NCBI RefSeq assembly: GCF_003574965.1
Contig: NZ_CP032317.1
Span: forward strand, 2,232,001 to 2,296,000
Direction: 5' to 3'
From: Hymenobacter oligotrophus
Lineage (GTDB): Bacteria > Bacteroidota > Bacteroidia > Cytophagales > Hymenobacteraceae
Length of the DNA: 64,000 nt
Part shown: one piece after another, positions 9,240 to 17,398 of the stretch
How the letters are laid out: every line of letters starts with the position of its first letter
Position numbering within the stretch: position 1 is the first letter of the stretch
Position numbers and translations under genes: made by a program
Notes under the pieces: model-generated
Database searches by the model: none
The model's input: only the letters and a program-made list of their open reading frames with translations
What the model was told of the DNA's origin: nothing

Positions 9240-9287
9240 GTAGCGCAGTTCCACGCAGCACCAATCGTGCTGGCAAACGCGGACTAA
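9240..9287. repeat. Partial copy of GTAGCGCGG-type intergenic repeat
   Basis: The reverse complement contains GTCCGCGTTTGCCAGCACG and ends in GAACTGCGCTAC, matching pieces of the fuller elements at 14485-14585 and 50437-50537. It appears to be a degraded copy between the glycosyltransferase and pbpC. Confidence 0.45.
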
Positions 9288-9356
9288 ACCAAAGGTCGGC
9301 GCAGCCAAGCCCGCGCTGCATTTCGCAAGCCAGACCTGCTTCGTCTCCACATTCTG

Positions 9357-11708
9357 ATGCCACGCCAACCTGCTTCCGTGTTGCGCCGCTTGCGCCGGCC
9401 GCTGCTGGTGCTGTTGGGCGTGTTGGCAGTAGCCCTGGGGCTGAACTGGCTGTTGCCGCTGCCGTCGCCTCCGCCCTATTCGCCCGTGGTAACGGCTGCC
9501 GATGGCTCGGTGCTGCACGCGTATTTGTCGCCCGACCAAAAGTGGCGCCTAGCGGCCGATTTGCGCGACATCACCCCCACGCTGCGCAAGGCCATTGTAG
9601 CCAAAGAAGACAAGTGGTTTTACTACCACCCGGGCATCAACCCAGTAGCCTTGCTGCAGGCGGTTGGGCGCAACGCTCTAGATACTGGGCGCCGCACCGG
9701 CGCCAGCACCATCAGCATGCAGGTGGCGCGCATGCTCGAGCCCAAGGAGCGCACCGTAGGCAACAAGCTGCTCGAAATGCTGCGCGCTTTGCAGTTGGAG
9801 GCGCATTACTCCAAGGATGAGATCTTGCAGCTGTATCTCAATTTGGTGCCCTACGGCTCCAACGTGGAGGGCGTAAAATCGGCGGCGCTGCTGTACTACG
9901 GGCAGCCTCCGCATTACCTCTCGCTGGCGCAAACCGTTGCGCTGACCATCGTACCCAACAACCCCACGGGGTTGGCGCCGGGCCGGCACAACGCCCGGCT
10001 GCTGCAGGCCCGCAACCGGTGGCTGCGCCGCCTAGGTGCCGCAGGTGTTTTCCCGGCCAAGGATGTAGCAAATGCCTTGCAGGAGCCTTTGCTGGCGCAG
10101 CGCCGACCAGCGCCGCGGCTGGCTCCGCACCTCTCGCGGCGGTTGGTGCAGGCCGAGCTACAGAAGGCGGCCACCTTTGCGGGCTCCAAAGCCGGCCTGC
10201 AAGCCACGCTGGTGCGGGCCAAACAAGCCAAAGCCGAGGAGCTGACGCGTCACTACGTACGCCGCCTCGCTCCGCTGGGTATTACGCAAGCGGCCGTGCT
10301 GGTGGTAAACAACCGCACCCGCGCCGTGGAGGCCTACGTGGGCTCGGCCAATTTCGGCGACGTGCTGGGCCAGGGGCAGGTTGATGGCATTCGGGCCGTA
10401 CGCTCGCCGGGCAGCACGCTTAAGCCTTTCCTCTACGCCGTTGCCGCCGACCTAGGGCACGTTACGCCCAAGCGCATGCTGCCCGATGTGCCCACCAACT
10501 TTGCCGGCTTCCGGCCCGAAAACTTCGATAAACGCTGCAACGGCGAAGTTACGCTGGAGCGCGCCCTAGGGCACTCGCTCAACATCCCGGCCGTGCACGT
10601 GCTGCAGCAGGTGGGCGTGGGCACTTTTACGCAGCAGCTGCGCCGGGCTGGGTTCCGAACAGTAGCGCGGCAAGCCCCGCAGCTTGGGCTGAGCACCATT
10701 CTGGGGGGCTGCGGCGCCTCGCTCGAAGAGCTGGTGGGCCTGTATGCGGCTTTAGCGAACAAAGGCGCTTATGCGCCCTTGCGCTTTACGGCCGATGCGC
10801 CTGCTGCGCACCCTACGCAACTGGTATCGGAAGCCTCAGCCTACCTCGTTACCGATATTCTGTCGCAGTTGGTGCGGCCCGATTTGCCGGTGGGTTACGA
10901 AAACTCGCTTCGGCTGCCGCGCATCGCCTGGAAAACCGGCACCAGCTACGGCCGCCGCGATGCCTGGAGCATCGGCTACAACCGCCACTACACCATTGGC
11001 GTGTGGGTGGGCAATTTTACGGGGCAAGGCGCGCCCGCCCTTACCGGCACCGATGTGGCCACGCCCCTGCTCTTCGACTTGTTCAATGCCATCAGCTACA
11101 ACGACGGCGGCGAGTGGTTTGTACCGCCTGCCGGCCTCGATTTTCGGTTGGTGTGCTCGGTAACGGGCCAAGTGCCCGGCGTGCATTGCCCCAATCAGGT
11201 AATGGATTACTACCTGCCCGGCGTTTCCGATGCGCGCCGCTGCGAACATCAGCAAGAAGTGTTTGTGTCGCCGACGGGCGATGTAAGCTACTGCCGCGCC
11301 TGTTTGCCCGCCGTTGGCTACCGCCGCGAGCTGTACCCCAACTTCACGCCCGAAGTGCTGGCATTTAAAGCCGCCAACGGTTTGCCGCACGCCATTCGGC
11401 CGCCGCACAACCCCGCCTGCACCCTCGTACGCTCCGACGACGGCCCGGAGCAGGCGCCGCGTATCCTCTCGCCCACGCCCAACGCCGAGTACGTGCTCGA
11501 TGGCCGCGACTCGCAACAGCTGCAATTGCGCTGCGCCGCCGCCAACGATGTGCGCCAAGTGTACTGGTACGCCAACGACCAGTTTGTGCGGGCCGCCGCG
11601 CCCACCGAGGCCGTGTTTATTAGGCCCGGCAGTGGCGTGCTCAAAATTTCGTGCGCCGACGACCACGGCCGCAACACCAATGTGCAGGTGCTCGTGGAGC
11701 GGTTGTAG
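9357..11708 (+). CDS. pbpC: Penicillin-binding protein 1C
   Basis: The 783-aa bifunctional enzyme has one N-terminal membrane anchor (about residues 15-33). A GT51 transglycosylase domain follows, with its catalytic glutamate at Glu84 in AKEDKWFYYHPG and the signature TGASTISMQVARM. The transpeptidase domain has SxxK at Ser353-Lys356 (PGSTLKPF), SLN in GHSLNIP and KTG at Lys526. The C-terminal portion (about 690-783) resembles the PBP1C-specific beta domain. It polymerises and cross-links peptidoglycan in the periplasm. E. coli PBP1C is encoded next to its macroglobulin, and the same two genes are near neighbours here, separated by two others. Three CCTAGG sites lie in the gene. All key catalytic residues are present, so it should be active. 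Confidence 0.95.
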   Translation: MPRQPASVLRRLRRPLLVLLGVLAVALGLNWLLPLPSPPPYSPVVTAADGSVLHAYLSPDQKWRLAADLRDITPTLRKAIVAKEDKWFYYHPGINPVALLQAVGRNALDTGRRTGASTISMQVARMLEPKERTVGNKLLEMLRALQLEAHYSKDEILQLYLNLVPYGSNVEGVKSAALLYYGQPPHYLSLAQTVALTIVPNNPTGLAPGRHNARLLQARNRWLRRLGAAGVFPAKDVANALQEPLLAQRRPAPRLAPHLSRRLVQAELQKAATFAGSKAGLQATLVRAKQAKAEELTRHYVRRLAPLGITQAAVLVVNNRTRAVEAYVGSANFGDVLGQGQVDGIRAVRSPGSTLKPFLYAVAADLGHVTPKRMLPDVPTNFAGFRPENFDKRCNGEVTLERALGHSLNIPAVHVLQQVGVGTFTQQLRRAGFRTVARQAPQLGLSTILGGCGASLEELVGLYAALANKGAYAPLRFTADAPAAHPTQLVSEASAYLVTDILSQLVRPDLPVGYENSLRLPRIAWKTGTSYGRRDAWSIGYNRHYTIGVWVGNFTGQGAPALTGTDVATPLLFDLFNAISYNDGGEWFVPPAGLDFRLVCSVTGQVPGVHCPNQVMDYYLPGVSDARRCEHQQEVFVSPTGDVSYCRACLPAVGYRRELYPNFTPEVLAFKAANGLPHAIRPPHNPACTLVRSDDGPEQAPRILSPTPNAEYVLDGRDSQQLQLRCAAANDVRQVYWYANDQFVRAAAPTEAVFIRPGSGVLKISCADDHGRNTNVQVLVERL

Positions 11709-11722
11709 CGCAGCACCTAGGG

Positions 11723-12190
11723 TTAGCTAATGGCTGGCAGCGGATCGGCAACAGACTGGGCAGCGCCCGCAGCTTCGGTTTGCTGGGCTTGCAGCAGCCA
11801 TTCGGTAGCGTCGCCCTCCTGGCTGGCGTAGTTGAGGCGATAGGGCAGGCGCAAGCCGCCGGCAGCGTTGCTTTCTTGCTGAAAGCTTTCGGCAGCGGCC
11901 AGGTGGCTGGGCGAAATCAGGTAGCTCAGGTAAATAGGCCCGCCTAGCCGCTGCGCCAGTTGCGGAGCCAGCACATCAAAAATCCAGTTGGTTACCGCCG
12001 GGCTCGAGCTGGGCCGCCGGCGCGCATCGAGCAGCCAAAACCGGCACAGCGGCTCGGGCAGCGCCCCCAACTGGCGGTACACCCGGCGGGTTTCCTCGTC
12101 GGTGGTTACGCCCAGCCAGCGCACCACCACAATGTGCAAATCGGGCCGGTAAGAAATGTCGACAAGAGGTGTAGGCGAAGCGAGCAGCAT
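11723..12190 (-). CDS. Hypothetical protein, possibly STAS/SpoIIAA-like
   Basis: This 155-aa soluble protein has an N-terminal strand pattern (DISYRPDLHIVVVRWLG) followed by a helix (TDEETRRVYRQLG) and a strand with FWLLDARRR. This resembles small STAS or SpoIIAA-like proteins that are common in Hymenobacter relatives. No catalytic motif is evident. It points towards pbpC tail to tail, with only 14 bp between the stops and a CCTAGG site in that gap. The match to STAS is by secondary-structure impression only. Confidence 0.55.
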   Translation of the reverse strand: MLLASPTPLVDISYRPDLHIVVVRWLGVTTDEETRRVYRQLGALPEPLCRFWLLDARRRPSSSPAVTNWIFDVLAPQLAQRLGGPIYLSYLISPSHLAAAESFQQESNAAGGLRLPYRLNYASQEGDATEWLLQAQQTEAAGAAQSVADPLPAIS

Positions 12191-12540
12191 GCACGGGCGG
12201 AATTCGGGCCCTTTAGTCTACGCAACTGTTCAGCTTAGGTTACGCAACCGTTACCTAGGCTGGTGCAGTCCGCCTCGCAGTTGCCGCCGCGGGGCCATTG
12301 CCCGCGCCCCGCGGCGGCGGGCCAAACCAGAATTGGCACGGTTTTCGGAAATACCCTGGCAACAACGACGGGCTACCTGGAGACGTCACTTAGCCTTGCC
12401 GTTTGCTACAGTTGGTTGTCGCAGCTGAGACACCAACCGCAAAGCCCGAGCTTAACCTGCAGAATGAATTTTGCGTTATGGCACGGTGCTTGCAAACGAC
12501 GGATGTAGTTGTAAAGCAATCCACTAAACTTTACGAAGCC
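12191..12540. other. 350-bp gap with a GC hairpin
   Basis: No convincing gene is present. A hairpin with 11-bp arms (12284-12294 and 12307-12317, CCGCCGCGGGG against its complement) and one CCTAGG at 12254 are visible. The last 60 bp are AT-rich and probably contain the promoter for the glycine-zipper gene, but no clear TAnnTTTG is seen. Confidence 0.5.
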
Positions 12541-13131
12541 ATGAAAACCCTGAGCTATATCATGACCCTGGTGCTGTTGGTAACCGCGCTTTTCGCAGGC
12601 GAAGCCCAGGCTCAAGAACGCAAACCCTGGAGCCCCCAAGCTAAGGGCGCCGTAATTGGTGGCCTAGGTGGCGCCGCTGCCGGTGCTATCATTCATAAGC
12701 GCAACCGCGTGGTAGGTGGTGCAGTAGGTGCCGCCGCCGGCGCCGGTACCGGTTACATGATCGGCCGCAACGTGCAAAACAAGCGCAAAGCCCAAGCCGC
12801 CGAGGCTGCCCGCGTAGCCGCCGCCAACCGCGCAGCCCGCGCTGAGCGCCAGGCCGCCGCCGCCCGCGCCGAGCGCAACGCCCTGGCCCGCCGCGCCGAA
12901 GCCGCCGAGAAGAAAGCTGCGCTGGCCCAACAGCAAGTGCCGCAAATGCCCCAGGCCCAGCAATACCCCGCCATGGCCAACGGCTTTGCCGCTGCCGGTA
13001 CCCCGGCCATGCTGTACAACGGTGCCGCTGGTGCCCCGATGGCCATGAGCGCAGCCTATTTGCCCAACGAGTCGTATGGTGACCGTGCTACGGAATACCC
13101 GACTTCGGAATACCGTAGAAAGAGCTGGTAA
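12541..13131 (+). CDS. Glycine-zipper (YMGG-like) envelope protein
   Basis: The 196-aa product has a cleavable signal peptide (residues about 1-25, ending AQAQ). Next comes a glycine-zipper segment, GAVIGGLGGAAAGAIIH and GGAVGAAAGAGTGYMIG, that can insert in or pack against membranes. Residues about 80-135 are an Ala/Arg/Glu-rich helix, probably a coiled coil (AARAERQAAAARAERNALAR). The tail is Gln, Pro and Tyr rich. Such proteins associate with the outer membrane, as in the YMGG and Rick_17kDa-like families. The ATG at 12541 is chosen because the signal peptide starts there; upstream in-frame codons look non-coding. A hairpin terminator follows at 13151. Confidence 0.75.
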   Translation: MKTLSYIMTLVLLVTALFAGEAQAQERKPWSPQAKGAVIGGLGGAAAGAIIHKRNRVVGGAVGAAAGAGTGYMIGRNVQNKRKAQAAEAARVAAANRAARAERQAAAARAERNALARRAEAAEKKAALAQQQVPQMPQAQQYPAMANGFAAAGTPAMLYNGAAGAPMAMSAAYLPNESYGDRATEYPTSEYRRKSW

Positions 13132-13150
13132 GTCCGCGCTTTCTGATAAG

Positions 13151-13187
13151 TTTCGCCGACTTCAGCCCCGTGCCGAAGTCGGCGAAA
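13151..13187 (+). terminator. Hairpin terminator
   Basis: Perfect 13-bp arms (TTTCGCCGACTTC, 13151-13163, and its complement, 13175-13187) lie 20 bp after the glycine-zipper gene and are followed by TTGTTTC. Confidence 0.75.
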
Positions 13188-13222
13188 TTGTTTCACACCC
13201 TCTCTCCCAAAACCCTAGGTTT

Positions 13223-13696
13223 ATGAAGCCCCTCCTTTGCACGGTGCTCGTTGGCGCAGCCCTTGCCTCTGCCTCTTGCACCAAAACCGAGAAAAAAGAA
13301 GAAGCCGTAAACGTGCAGACGCTTAACCAACAGTTTGTTGGTGCTTGGAACAGCAAGAACGCCATTCAGCTGGATACCCTGTTTGCCGAAGACGTGCACT
13401 ACATCCAGGGCGAAGCCCACTACCAAGGCCGCTCCGAGGTGTCGAACCGCTGGGTGCGCGAAACCATGGGCACCATTGCCAACCTGCGCCTCAGCCCCGT
13501 TAGTACCGGCGCCGACACGCAACTGGCCTACGAGGCCGGCACTTTTTCGGTAGATGTGCTGCCCGCCAACCCGGCTTTGCCCATGGGCGAAGGCTCGGGC
13601 AACTTCACCCTGATCTGGAAGAAAAACCCCAAGGGTGCTTGGAAGCTGAGCTACGCCCAGCTGGAAGGCTTGCCCGTTCGGGCCCGTACGCGCTAA
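13223..13696 (+). CDS. NTF2-like (SnoaL/DUF4440) lipoprotein
   Basis: This 157-aa protein has a lipoprotein signal (GAALASASC, Cys19) and then one NTF2-like domain. The typical opening helix is seen (LNQQFVGAWNSKNAIQLDTLFAEDVHYIQG), as are the strands AYEAGTFSVDV and NFTLIWKK, and WKLSYAQLEG at the end. SnoaL/DUF4440 domains form a cone-shaped pocket that may be catalytic or simply ligand-binding; nothing here decides which. The ATG at 13223 fits the signal peptide. It stands alone between two hairpin terminators, so it is probably transcribed alone. Confidence 0.75.
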   Translation: MKPLLCTVLVGAALASASCTKTEKKEEAVNVQTLNQQFVGAWNSKNAIQLDTLFAEDVHYIQGEAHYQGRSEVSNRWVRETMGTIANLRLSPVSTGADTQLAYEAGTFSVDVLPANPALPMGEGSGNFTLIWKKNPKGAWKLSYAQLEGLPVRARTR

Positions 13697-13711
13697 ACGT
13701 TTACTTCCCGC

Positions 13712-13761
13712 AACACCACCACGCAGCCCCGCCAGAAGCTCTGCCGGGGCTGCGTGGTGTT
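13712..13761. terminator. Hairpin terminator
   Basis: CACCACGCAGCCCCG (within 13712-13731) pairs with CGGGGCTGCGTGGTG (13745-13759), 15 bp after the NTF2-like stop. The U-tract is weak (TTAAAG). Confidence 0.65.
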
Positions 13762-13860
13762 AAAGCGTCTGCCTGATTGGTGCCTTGGTTACTTCTATAG
13801 CCGCGTCGCGAGTACGAGGACCTTACGCCGGGGCTGTGCAAGAAGCAGTGCCTTGTGGGC

Positions 13861-13868
13861 TAGCTTTG
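13861..13868 (+). promoter_or_regulatory. Bacteroidota -7 promoter element (TAGCTTTG)
   Basis: An exact TAnnTTTG match ends 4 bp before the ATG of the DUF416 gene at 13873, so the mRNA should have almost no 5' leader. Confidence 0.55.
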
Positions 13869-13872
13869 CAGC

Positions 13873-14466
13873 ATGGCCGAACACATTCACGCGCAAATCA
13901 TCAGCTTATCCGACAACCAAAAAGCCGTATTTGCGGGCTTGGTCTGCGAGCGGCTGTACCCGCAATACGAGGCTTTTTGCCGCGCCACCAACTGGGGCAG
14001 CCCGGCCGTGTACGAGCGCGGTATTGAGCTGCTTTACAACTCGGGCCTAGGTGCTTTCCATAGCCAAGAGGCCACCTCGTTGCTCGAAAAGCTCGCCCTG
14101 GTTACGCCCGCGCTGTCGGATTTTGCCAGTGGCCTGACGCCCTTTGCCCTCGATGCTTGCATTGCGCTGGAAGAAGCCTTGCGCTTTCTTACCGATAAGC
14201 AAGAAAGCCACATGCTGCACTGCGCCACGGCTGCTGCCGACAGCGTGGAGGCATTTGCGCAAGAGCACCAAGGCCTCGACCCCAACCGCCGCGATTTCGA
14301 GGCCGCCGTGGCGGCCAACCCATACCTGCAAGCCGAAATAGCCCGGCAGCACCGCCTCACCGAAGCCTTGCTGAGCATCCACGAGTTCGATGCTGCGAGC
14401 ATTCATCAGCTGCGTCGGCTCAACGGCAGCGGCAGTATCATCGAGTTGGCGCGGATACCGGCCTAA
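13873..14466 (+). CDS. DUF416 (YjaG-like) protein
   Basis: The 197-aa all-helical cytoplasmic protein matches DUF416, the family of E. coli YjaG. It has the conserved opening (AVFAGLVCERLYPQYEAFCRAT, split by YPQY) and the central ALSDFASGL and CIALEEALRFL segments. The family has no established biochemical role; structures show a helical bundle. The gene is preceded by its own promoter element and followed by an inverted repeat rather than another gene, so it is probably a single-gene unit. Length is normal for the family. Confidence 0.8.
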   Translation: MAEHIHAQIISLSDNQKAVFAGLVCERLYPQYEAFCRATNWGSPAVYERGIELLYNSGLGAFHSQEATSLLEKLALVTPALSDFASGLTPFALDACIALEEALRFLTDKQESHMLHCATAAADSVEAFAQEHQGLDPNRRDFEAAVAANPYLQAEIARQHRLTEALLSIHEFDAASIHQLRRLNGSGSIIELARIPA

Positions 14467-14484
14467 TCAATGCCTTGGCTTGCA

Positions 14485-14585
14485 GTAGCGCGGGCTTTAG
14501 CCCGCGTTTGCCAGCACGTAATCGTAAGGCCAACACCGCTCAACGGTAGTCGTTCAAGCCAACGCGGGCTACAGTCGCGCGCTAC
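14485..14585. repeat. GTAGCGCGG-type intergenic inverted repeat
   Basis: The element begins GTAGCGCGGGCTTTAGCCCG and ends CGCGCGCTAC, with CGCGTTTGCCAGCACG and CCAACGCGGGCTA inside. The copy at 50437-50537 has the same length (101 bp) and order of blocks. It lies between convergent genes. Confidence 0.8.
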
Positions 14586-14601
14586 ACCGGGCCAGGCAGG
14601 C

Positions 14602-15129
14602 TCAGCTACCGCCGTCGTAACTGATGCTTGTTACCTCCACCACCTCGGGTTTGGGCCCTAGGTGCAGGGTTACTTGCTGGCCTAAGCGGGCACCCTGCAC
14701 CGCGCGGGCAATGGGCGCCACAAAGGCTATTTTGCCTTCGGCAATAGAGGCCTCATCAACACCCACGATGGTAAAGCGCCGCTCGGTGCCGGGTTTGCCG
14801 CCGCTGCGCGTAACAAGCGCAACCGAAGCTCCAAAGCGTACCTCGTCGGCGGGTTGCTGGCGCGGGTCAATTACTTTGGCCGAGGCAATGCGCGCACCTA
14901 GGGCGCTCAGCTTGCCGTTGAGGAGGCTGAGTTGGCGGGTACGGTCGGTGTCGTTGTCGCGGTTGGTTTCGGCCTGCCCGCGCTCGGCTTCCAGCTCGGC
15001 CAGCTCTTGGCGCAGCAGCTCGAGGCCCCGCGGCGTAACGTAGTTGGGCGTGTTGGGCGGCAGCGCGGCGCGGGGCGGCACAATGGGCGGCTGCTGCGAG
15101 TCGTCTTCTTTTACAAAACCTCGGCTCAT
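14602..15129 (-). CDS. GreA/GreB-type transcription elongation factor
   Basis: The 175-aa protein starts MSRGFVKEDD, the usual opening of Bacteroidota GreB-like factors. It continues with a helical hairpin (about 40-95, LRQELAELEAERGQ onward) and a C-terminal FKBP-like domain containing FVAPIARAVQGARLGQ. Gre factors enter the RNA polymerase secondary channel and stimulate cleavage of backtracked RNA through acidic residues at the coiled-coil tip. The tip here has NRDNDTDR, which is acidic. It lies 41 bp downstream of the DUF4130 gene on the same strand and could be co-transcribed with it. Confidence 0.85.
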   Translation of the reverse strand: MSRGFVKEDDSQQPPIVPPRAALPPNTPNYVTPRGLELLRQELAELEAERGQAETNRDNDTDRTRQLSLLNGKLSALGARIASAKVIDPRQQPADEVRFGASVALVTRSGGKPGTERRFTIVGVDEASIAEGKIAFVAPIARAVQGARLGQQVTLHLGPKPEVVEVTSISYDGGS

Positions 15130-15170
15130 GCTGCTGCTGAACGCAGCGCCAAAGCGCAGGTTGCAATGCG

Positions 15171-16085
15171 CTACTGCGCCGGCCGCTGCTTGTTGTCGAT
15201 GGGCCGGAAGTGCCGCTCCCTAGGTTGCTTTTCGGTGAGGTATTTCCAGTAGCGCTTGGGCATGTGGCGGCGGTGCAGCTTGATGTTGCGGCGCTCGGGG
15301 ATGTTCACGTGGTCGAAGTACGTTTGCCACAACGACTGAAACAGCGGCTCCCGCTCGTCGAGCACGGCGGCCGAAACGGCCGAGTTGCTCCCTTGCTGCC
15401 CGGCCTCGGCATCGAAGCTGACGATGTCGGTGCGCTCGAGGTCGTAGTACAGGCCGTAGCGCCGGCGCCGGTCAAAAATCAGCCAGCGCTGATCGGCGTA
15501 GCGTTTCGTAAAGTGCTCGGCTATCAGGGGCAGCACGTCGTAGTCGGGCTCGATGGTGGCATGGAATAGCCCGTCGTGCGTTTTCTCGAAGCGCACAAAC
15601 GCCTCCATGCGGTGCTTCTCGCGAAACATTTGCTTGGTGATATCGGCCACGGCCCGCACCGTGTCGTTGCCGAAGTTTTCGCTGATGTCCTGCCCGCCGG
15701 CCTCGATGGCCATTTGCGTGTACCGAAAAATCAGCAGCTCCCGCTCGGGGCTTTCCGACAAAAACGTTTTGTAGAGGTTGGTGCGCGCCTCGGCGGGCAT
15801 GTACTTCAGCATGCCTTCCCACACGCGCCGGGCGCGGGCTTCGTCGGAGGGCACAAAGCGCGTTTCGCTGAACAAGCCACCTTGTGCCGCGTCTTCGCTC
15901 TGGATGGCCTCGGGCCAACGGCGGCTTTCCCAGCAGGCCAGCAGCACGCACAGCAAGCCGTCGAAGGAGCCGTCGTAGGTGAACCGGGCGGTGCCATCGA
16001 AGCTGGGCGGCAACGGCGCAATACGCCGCACGCCGGCGGCAGCGTTGGCTTTGGCGGGTAGGTTGGTGCGGCGGGTTGGTTTCAT
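15171..16085 (-). CDS. DUF4130 / TIGR03915 putative DNA metabolism protein
   Basis: This 304-aa soluble protein matches the DUF4130 family. It has the opening FTYDGSFDGLLCVLLACWE, then TRFVPSDEARARRVWEGM, and the central LLIFRYTQMAI and FVRFEKT segments. Family members are known as partners of the TIGR03916 radical SAM protein, and some are fused to a uracil-DNA glycosylase domain. No such fusion is present here; the protein ends in a basic tail (RRHMPKRYWKYLTEKQPRERH). The radical SAM partner is 1.5 kb upstream on the same strand. The function has not been established biochemically as far as I know; a DNA repair or base-modification role is inferred from the partners. Confidence 0.8.
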   Translation of the reverse strand: MKPTRRTNLPAKANAAAGVRRIAPLPPSFDGTARFTYDGSFDGLLCVLLACWESRRWPEAIQSEDAAQGGLFSETRFVPSDEARARRVWEGMLKYMPAEARTNLYKTFLSESPERELLIFRYTQMAIEAGGQDISENFGNDTVRAVADITKQMFREKHRMEAFVRFEKTHDGLFHATIEPDYDVLPLIAEHFTKRYADQRWLIFDRRRRYGLYYDLERTDIVSFDAEAGQQGSNSAVSAAVLDEREPLFQSLWQTYFDHVNIPERRNIKLHRRHMPKRYWKYLTEKQPRERHFRPIDNKQRPAQ

Positions 16086-16108
16086 GGAAATACTCAGAAC
16101 GAAAAACT

Positions 16109-16163
16109 CCCCTCCTCAGATGAGGAGGGGACGCCGCAACGCAGTTGCGGCTGGGGTGGTTGA
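16109..16163. repeat. Copy of the CCCCTCCTCAGATGAGG repeat
   Basis: A 22-bp palindrome at 16109-16130 is identical in core to those in each arm of the element at 7159-7315. It is followed, after a CGCAACGCAGTTGCG hairpin, by the shared end GGGGTGGTTGA. This is a shorter half-element of the same family. Confidence 0.75.
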
Positions 16164-16215
16164 CGGGCGCCCGCGCCGCTTGCACGACCTAGGCGCCCGC
16201 AAATTCATCTATGCT

Positions 16216-16350
16216 GTCATCCTGAGGCGCGAGCCGAAGGACCTTGGCGGGACCTCACCCCCCGGCCCCCTCTCCCCAAGAGAGGGGGAGTGTATGCTAT
16301 CGGGTGTCAGCACGCGTGAGAAGGTCCTTCGGCTGGCGCCTCAGGATGAC
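16216..16350. repeat. Inverted repeat with 30-bp arms
   Basis: Arms 16216-16245 and 16321-16350 begin and end with GTCATCCTGAGGCGC and its complement and differ at one position. The centre has its own hairpin (CCCCTCTCC against GAGAGGGGG). The right arm supplies the stop codon and last two serine codons of the hydrolase gene at 16341, suggesting insertion at the gene's 3' end. Confidence 0.8.
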
Positions 16351-17225
16351 TGTGGATTTACTTGCTCCGCGAAAAACGCAAGCAGCATTTCCGTTACCCG
16401 TTGGGGTTCTTCGTGCTGCAGCCAGTGCGTGGCCTTGTCGAAGTACGTAAGGCGGCCGTGGTCGCAGTAGGCGAGGCTTTGCTGGGCCATGTCGGCTTGC
16501 AAAAAAGCATCGCGCTTACCCCATAGCATGTGCAACGGCACCGCCACGCGCCCGGGCTGCGTACCCTGCCGGCCGGTGCGCACGGCGGCGCGGTACCAAT
16601 TAATCATGCTGCGCATGGCGCCCGGTTTGGCCCACGCGGCGCGGTACTCGCGCAAATCATCGGGCGAAAAGATGCCGCGCCGACTGCTGCTGAGCAAGGT
16701 TTGGCGGCCAGCCCAGTAGTTGCTTAGGCTGGTAAGTGTTTCGGGCAACCACGGCAGCTGAAAGAAGAACACGTACCAGCTTTTGCGCAATTGCCCGGGG
16801 CTGCTGCGCAAGGTGCGGCCAAACACGGCGGGGTGCGGCACGTTCAGGATGGCCACGCGGTGCAGCCGATCGGGGTGATACATAGCCAAATGCCAGGCCA
16901 CAATGCCGCCCCAATCGTGGCCTGCTACGTACGCCTTGCGTTGTCCGGCCGCGTCCAGCAGCCCCAGCACATCGGCCGCCAGCTTCGGCAAGGTGTAGTC
17001 GCTCACGCGCGGCGGCTTATCCGAGAGGTTGTAACCGCGCTGGTCGGGTGCCCACACGCGGTAGCCGGCTTCGGCCAGGGCTTGTAGCTGGCGGTGCCAG
17101 CCGTACCAAAATTCCGGAAAGCCGTGCAGGAGCACCACCAACGGGCCGCTTTGGGGGCCGCATTGCACCACGTGCAACCGAATGCCGTTGGTGTCGACGT
17201 AGTGGTGTTCGGGTTCGTGGGCCAT
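16341..17225 (-). CDS. Epoxide-hydrolase-like alpha/beta hydrolase
   Basis: The 294-aa enzyme has the alpha/beta hydrolase core in order. The oxyanion-hole motif HGFPEFWYGW lies near residue 34, DQRGYNLSDKP follows, and the nucleophile elbow GHDWGG has an aspartate, as in epoxide hydrolases and dehalogenases rather than esterases. A hydrophobic cap with several aromatic residues follows, and the catalytic histidine is probably in KATHWLQHEEP. It hydrolyses an epoxide or ester through a covalent aspartyl intermediate; the substrate is unknown. It sits between the 57-aa protein gene and DUF4130 on the same strand, with a hairpin upstream. Its extreme C-terminus is encoded by repeat DNA. Confidence 0.85.
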   Translation of the reverse strand: MAHEPEHHYVDTNGIRLHVVQCGPQSGPLVVLLHGFPEFWYGWHRQLQALAEAGYRVWAPDQRGYNLSDKPPRVSDYTLPKLAADVLGLLDAAGQRKAYVAGHDWGGIVAWHLAMYHPDRLHRVAILNVPHPAVFGRTLRSSPGQLRKSWYVFFFQLPWLPETLTSLSNYWAGRQTLLSSSRRGIFSPDDLREYRAAWAKPGAMRSMINWYRAAVRTGRQGTQPGRVAVPLHMLWGKRDAFLQADMAQQSLAYCDHGRLTYFDKATHWLQHEEPQRVTEMLLAFFAEQVNPQSS

Positions 17226-17290
17226 GCCTCCGTATACCGCTCGGCCGGCCCTAGGTTGTGCCGGTGCCGCACCCCATTCGCGGCACGTGG

Positions 17291-17330
17291 CGCCTCAGCG
17301 GCTGGCCCCAAGGTGCCAGCCGCTGAGGCG
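17291..17330. terminator. Hairpin between the 57-aa gene and the hydrolase gene
   Basis: Perfect 16-bp arms (CGCCTCAGCGGCTGGC, 17291-17306, and complement, 17315-17330) are followed on the plus strand by AATTAAAAAA. It separates the hydrolase gene from the radical SAM/57-aa unit and may end transcription. Confidence 0.6.
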
Positions 17331-17398
17331 AATTAAAAAACCACCTAGGGTTTGGCCCTGGCGCCACAGCTTCCATTTGCCCTAGGTGCCTGTCCTAC

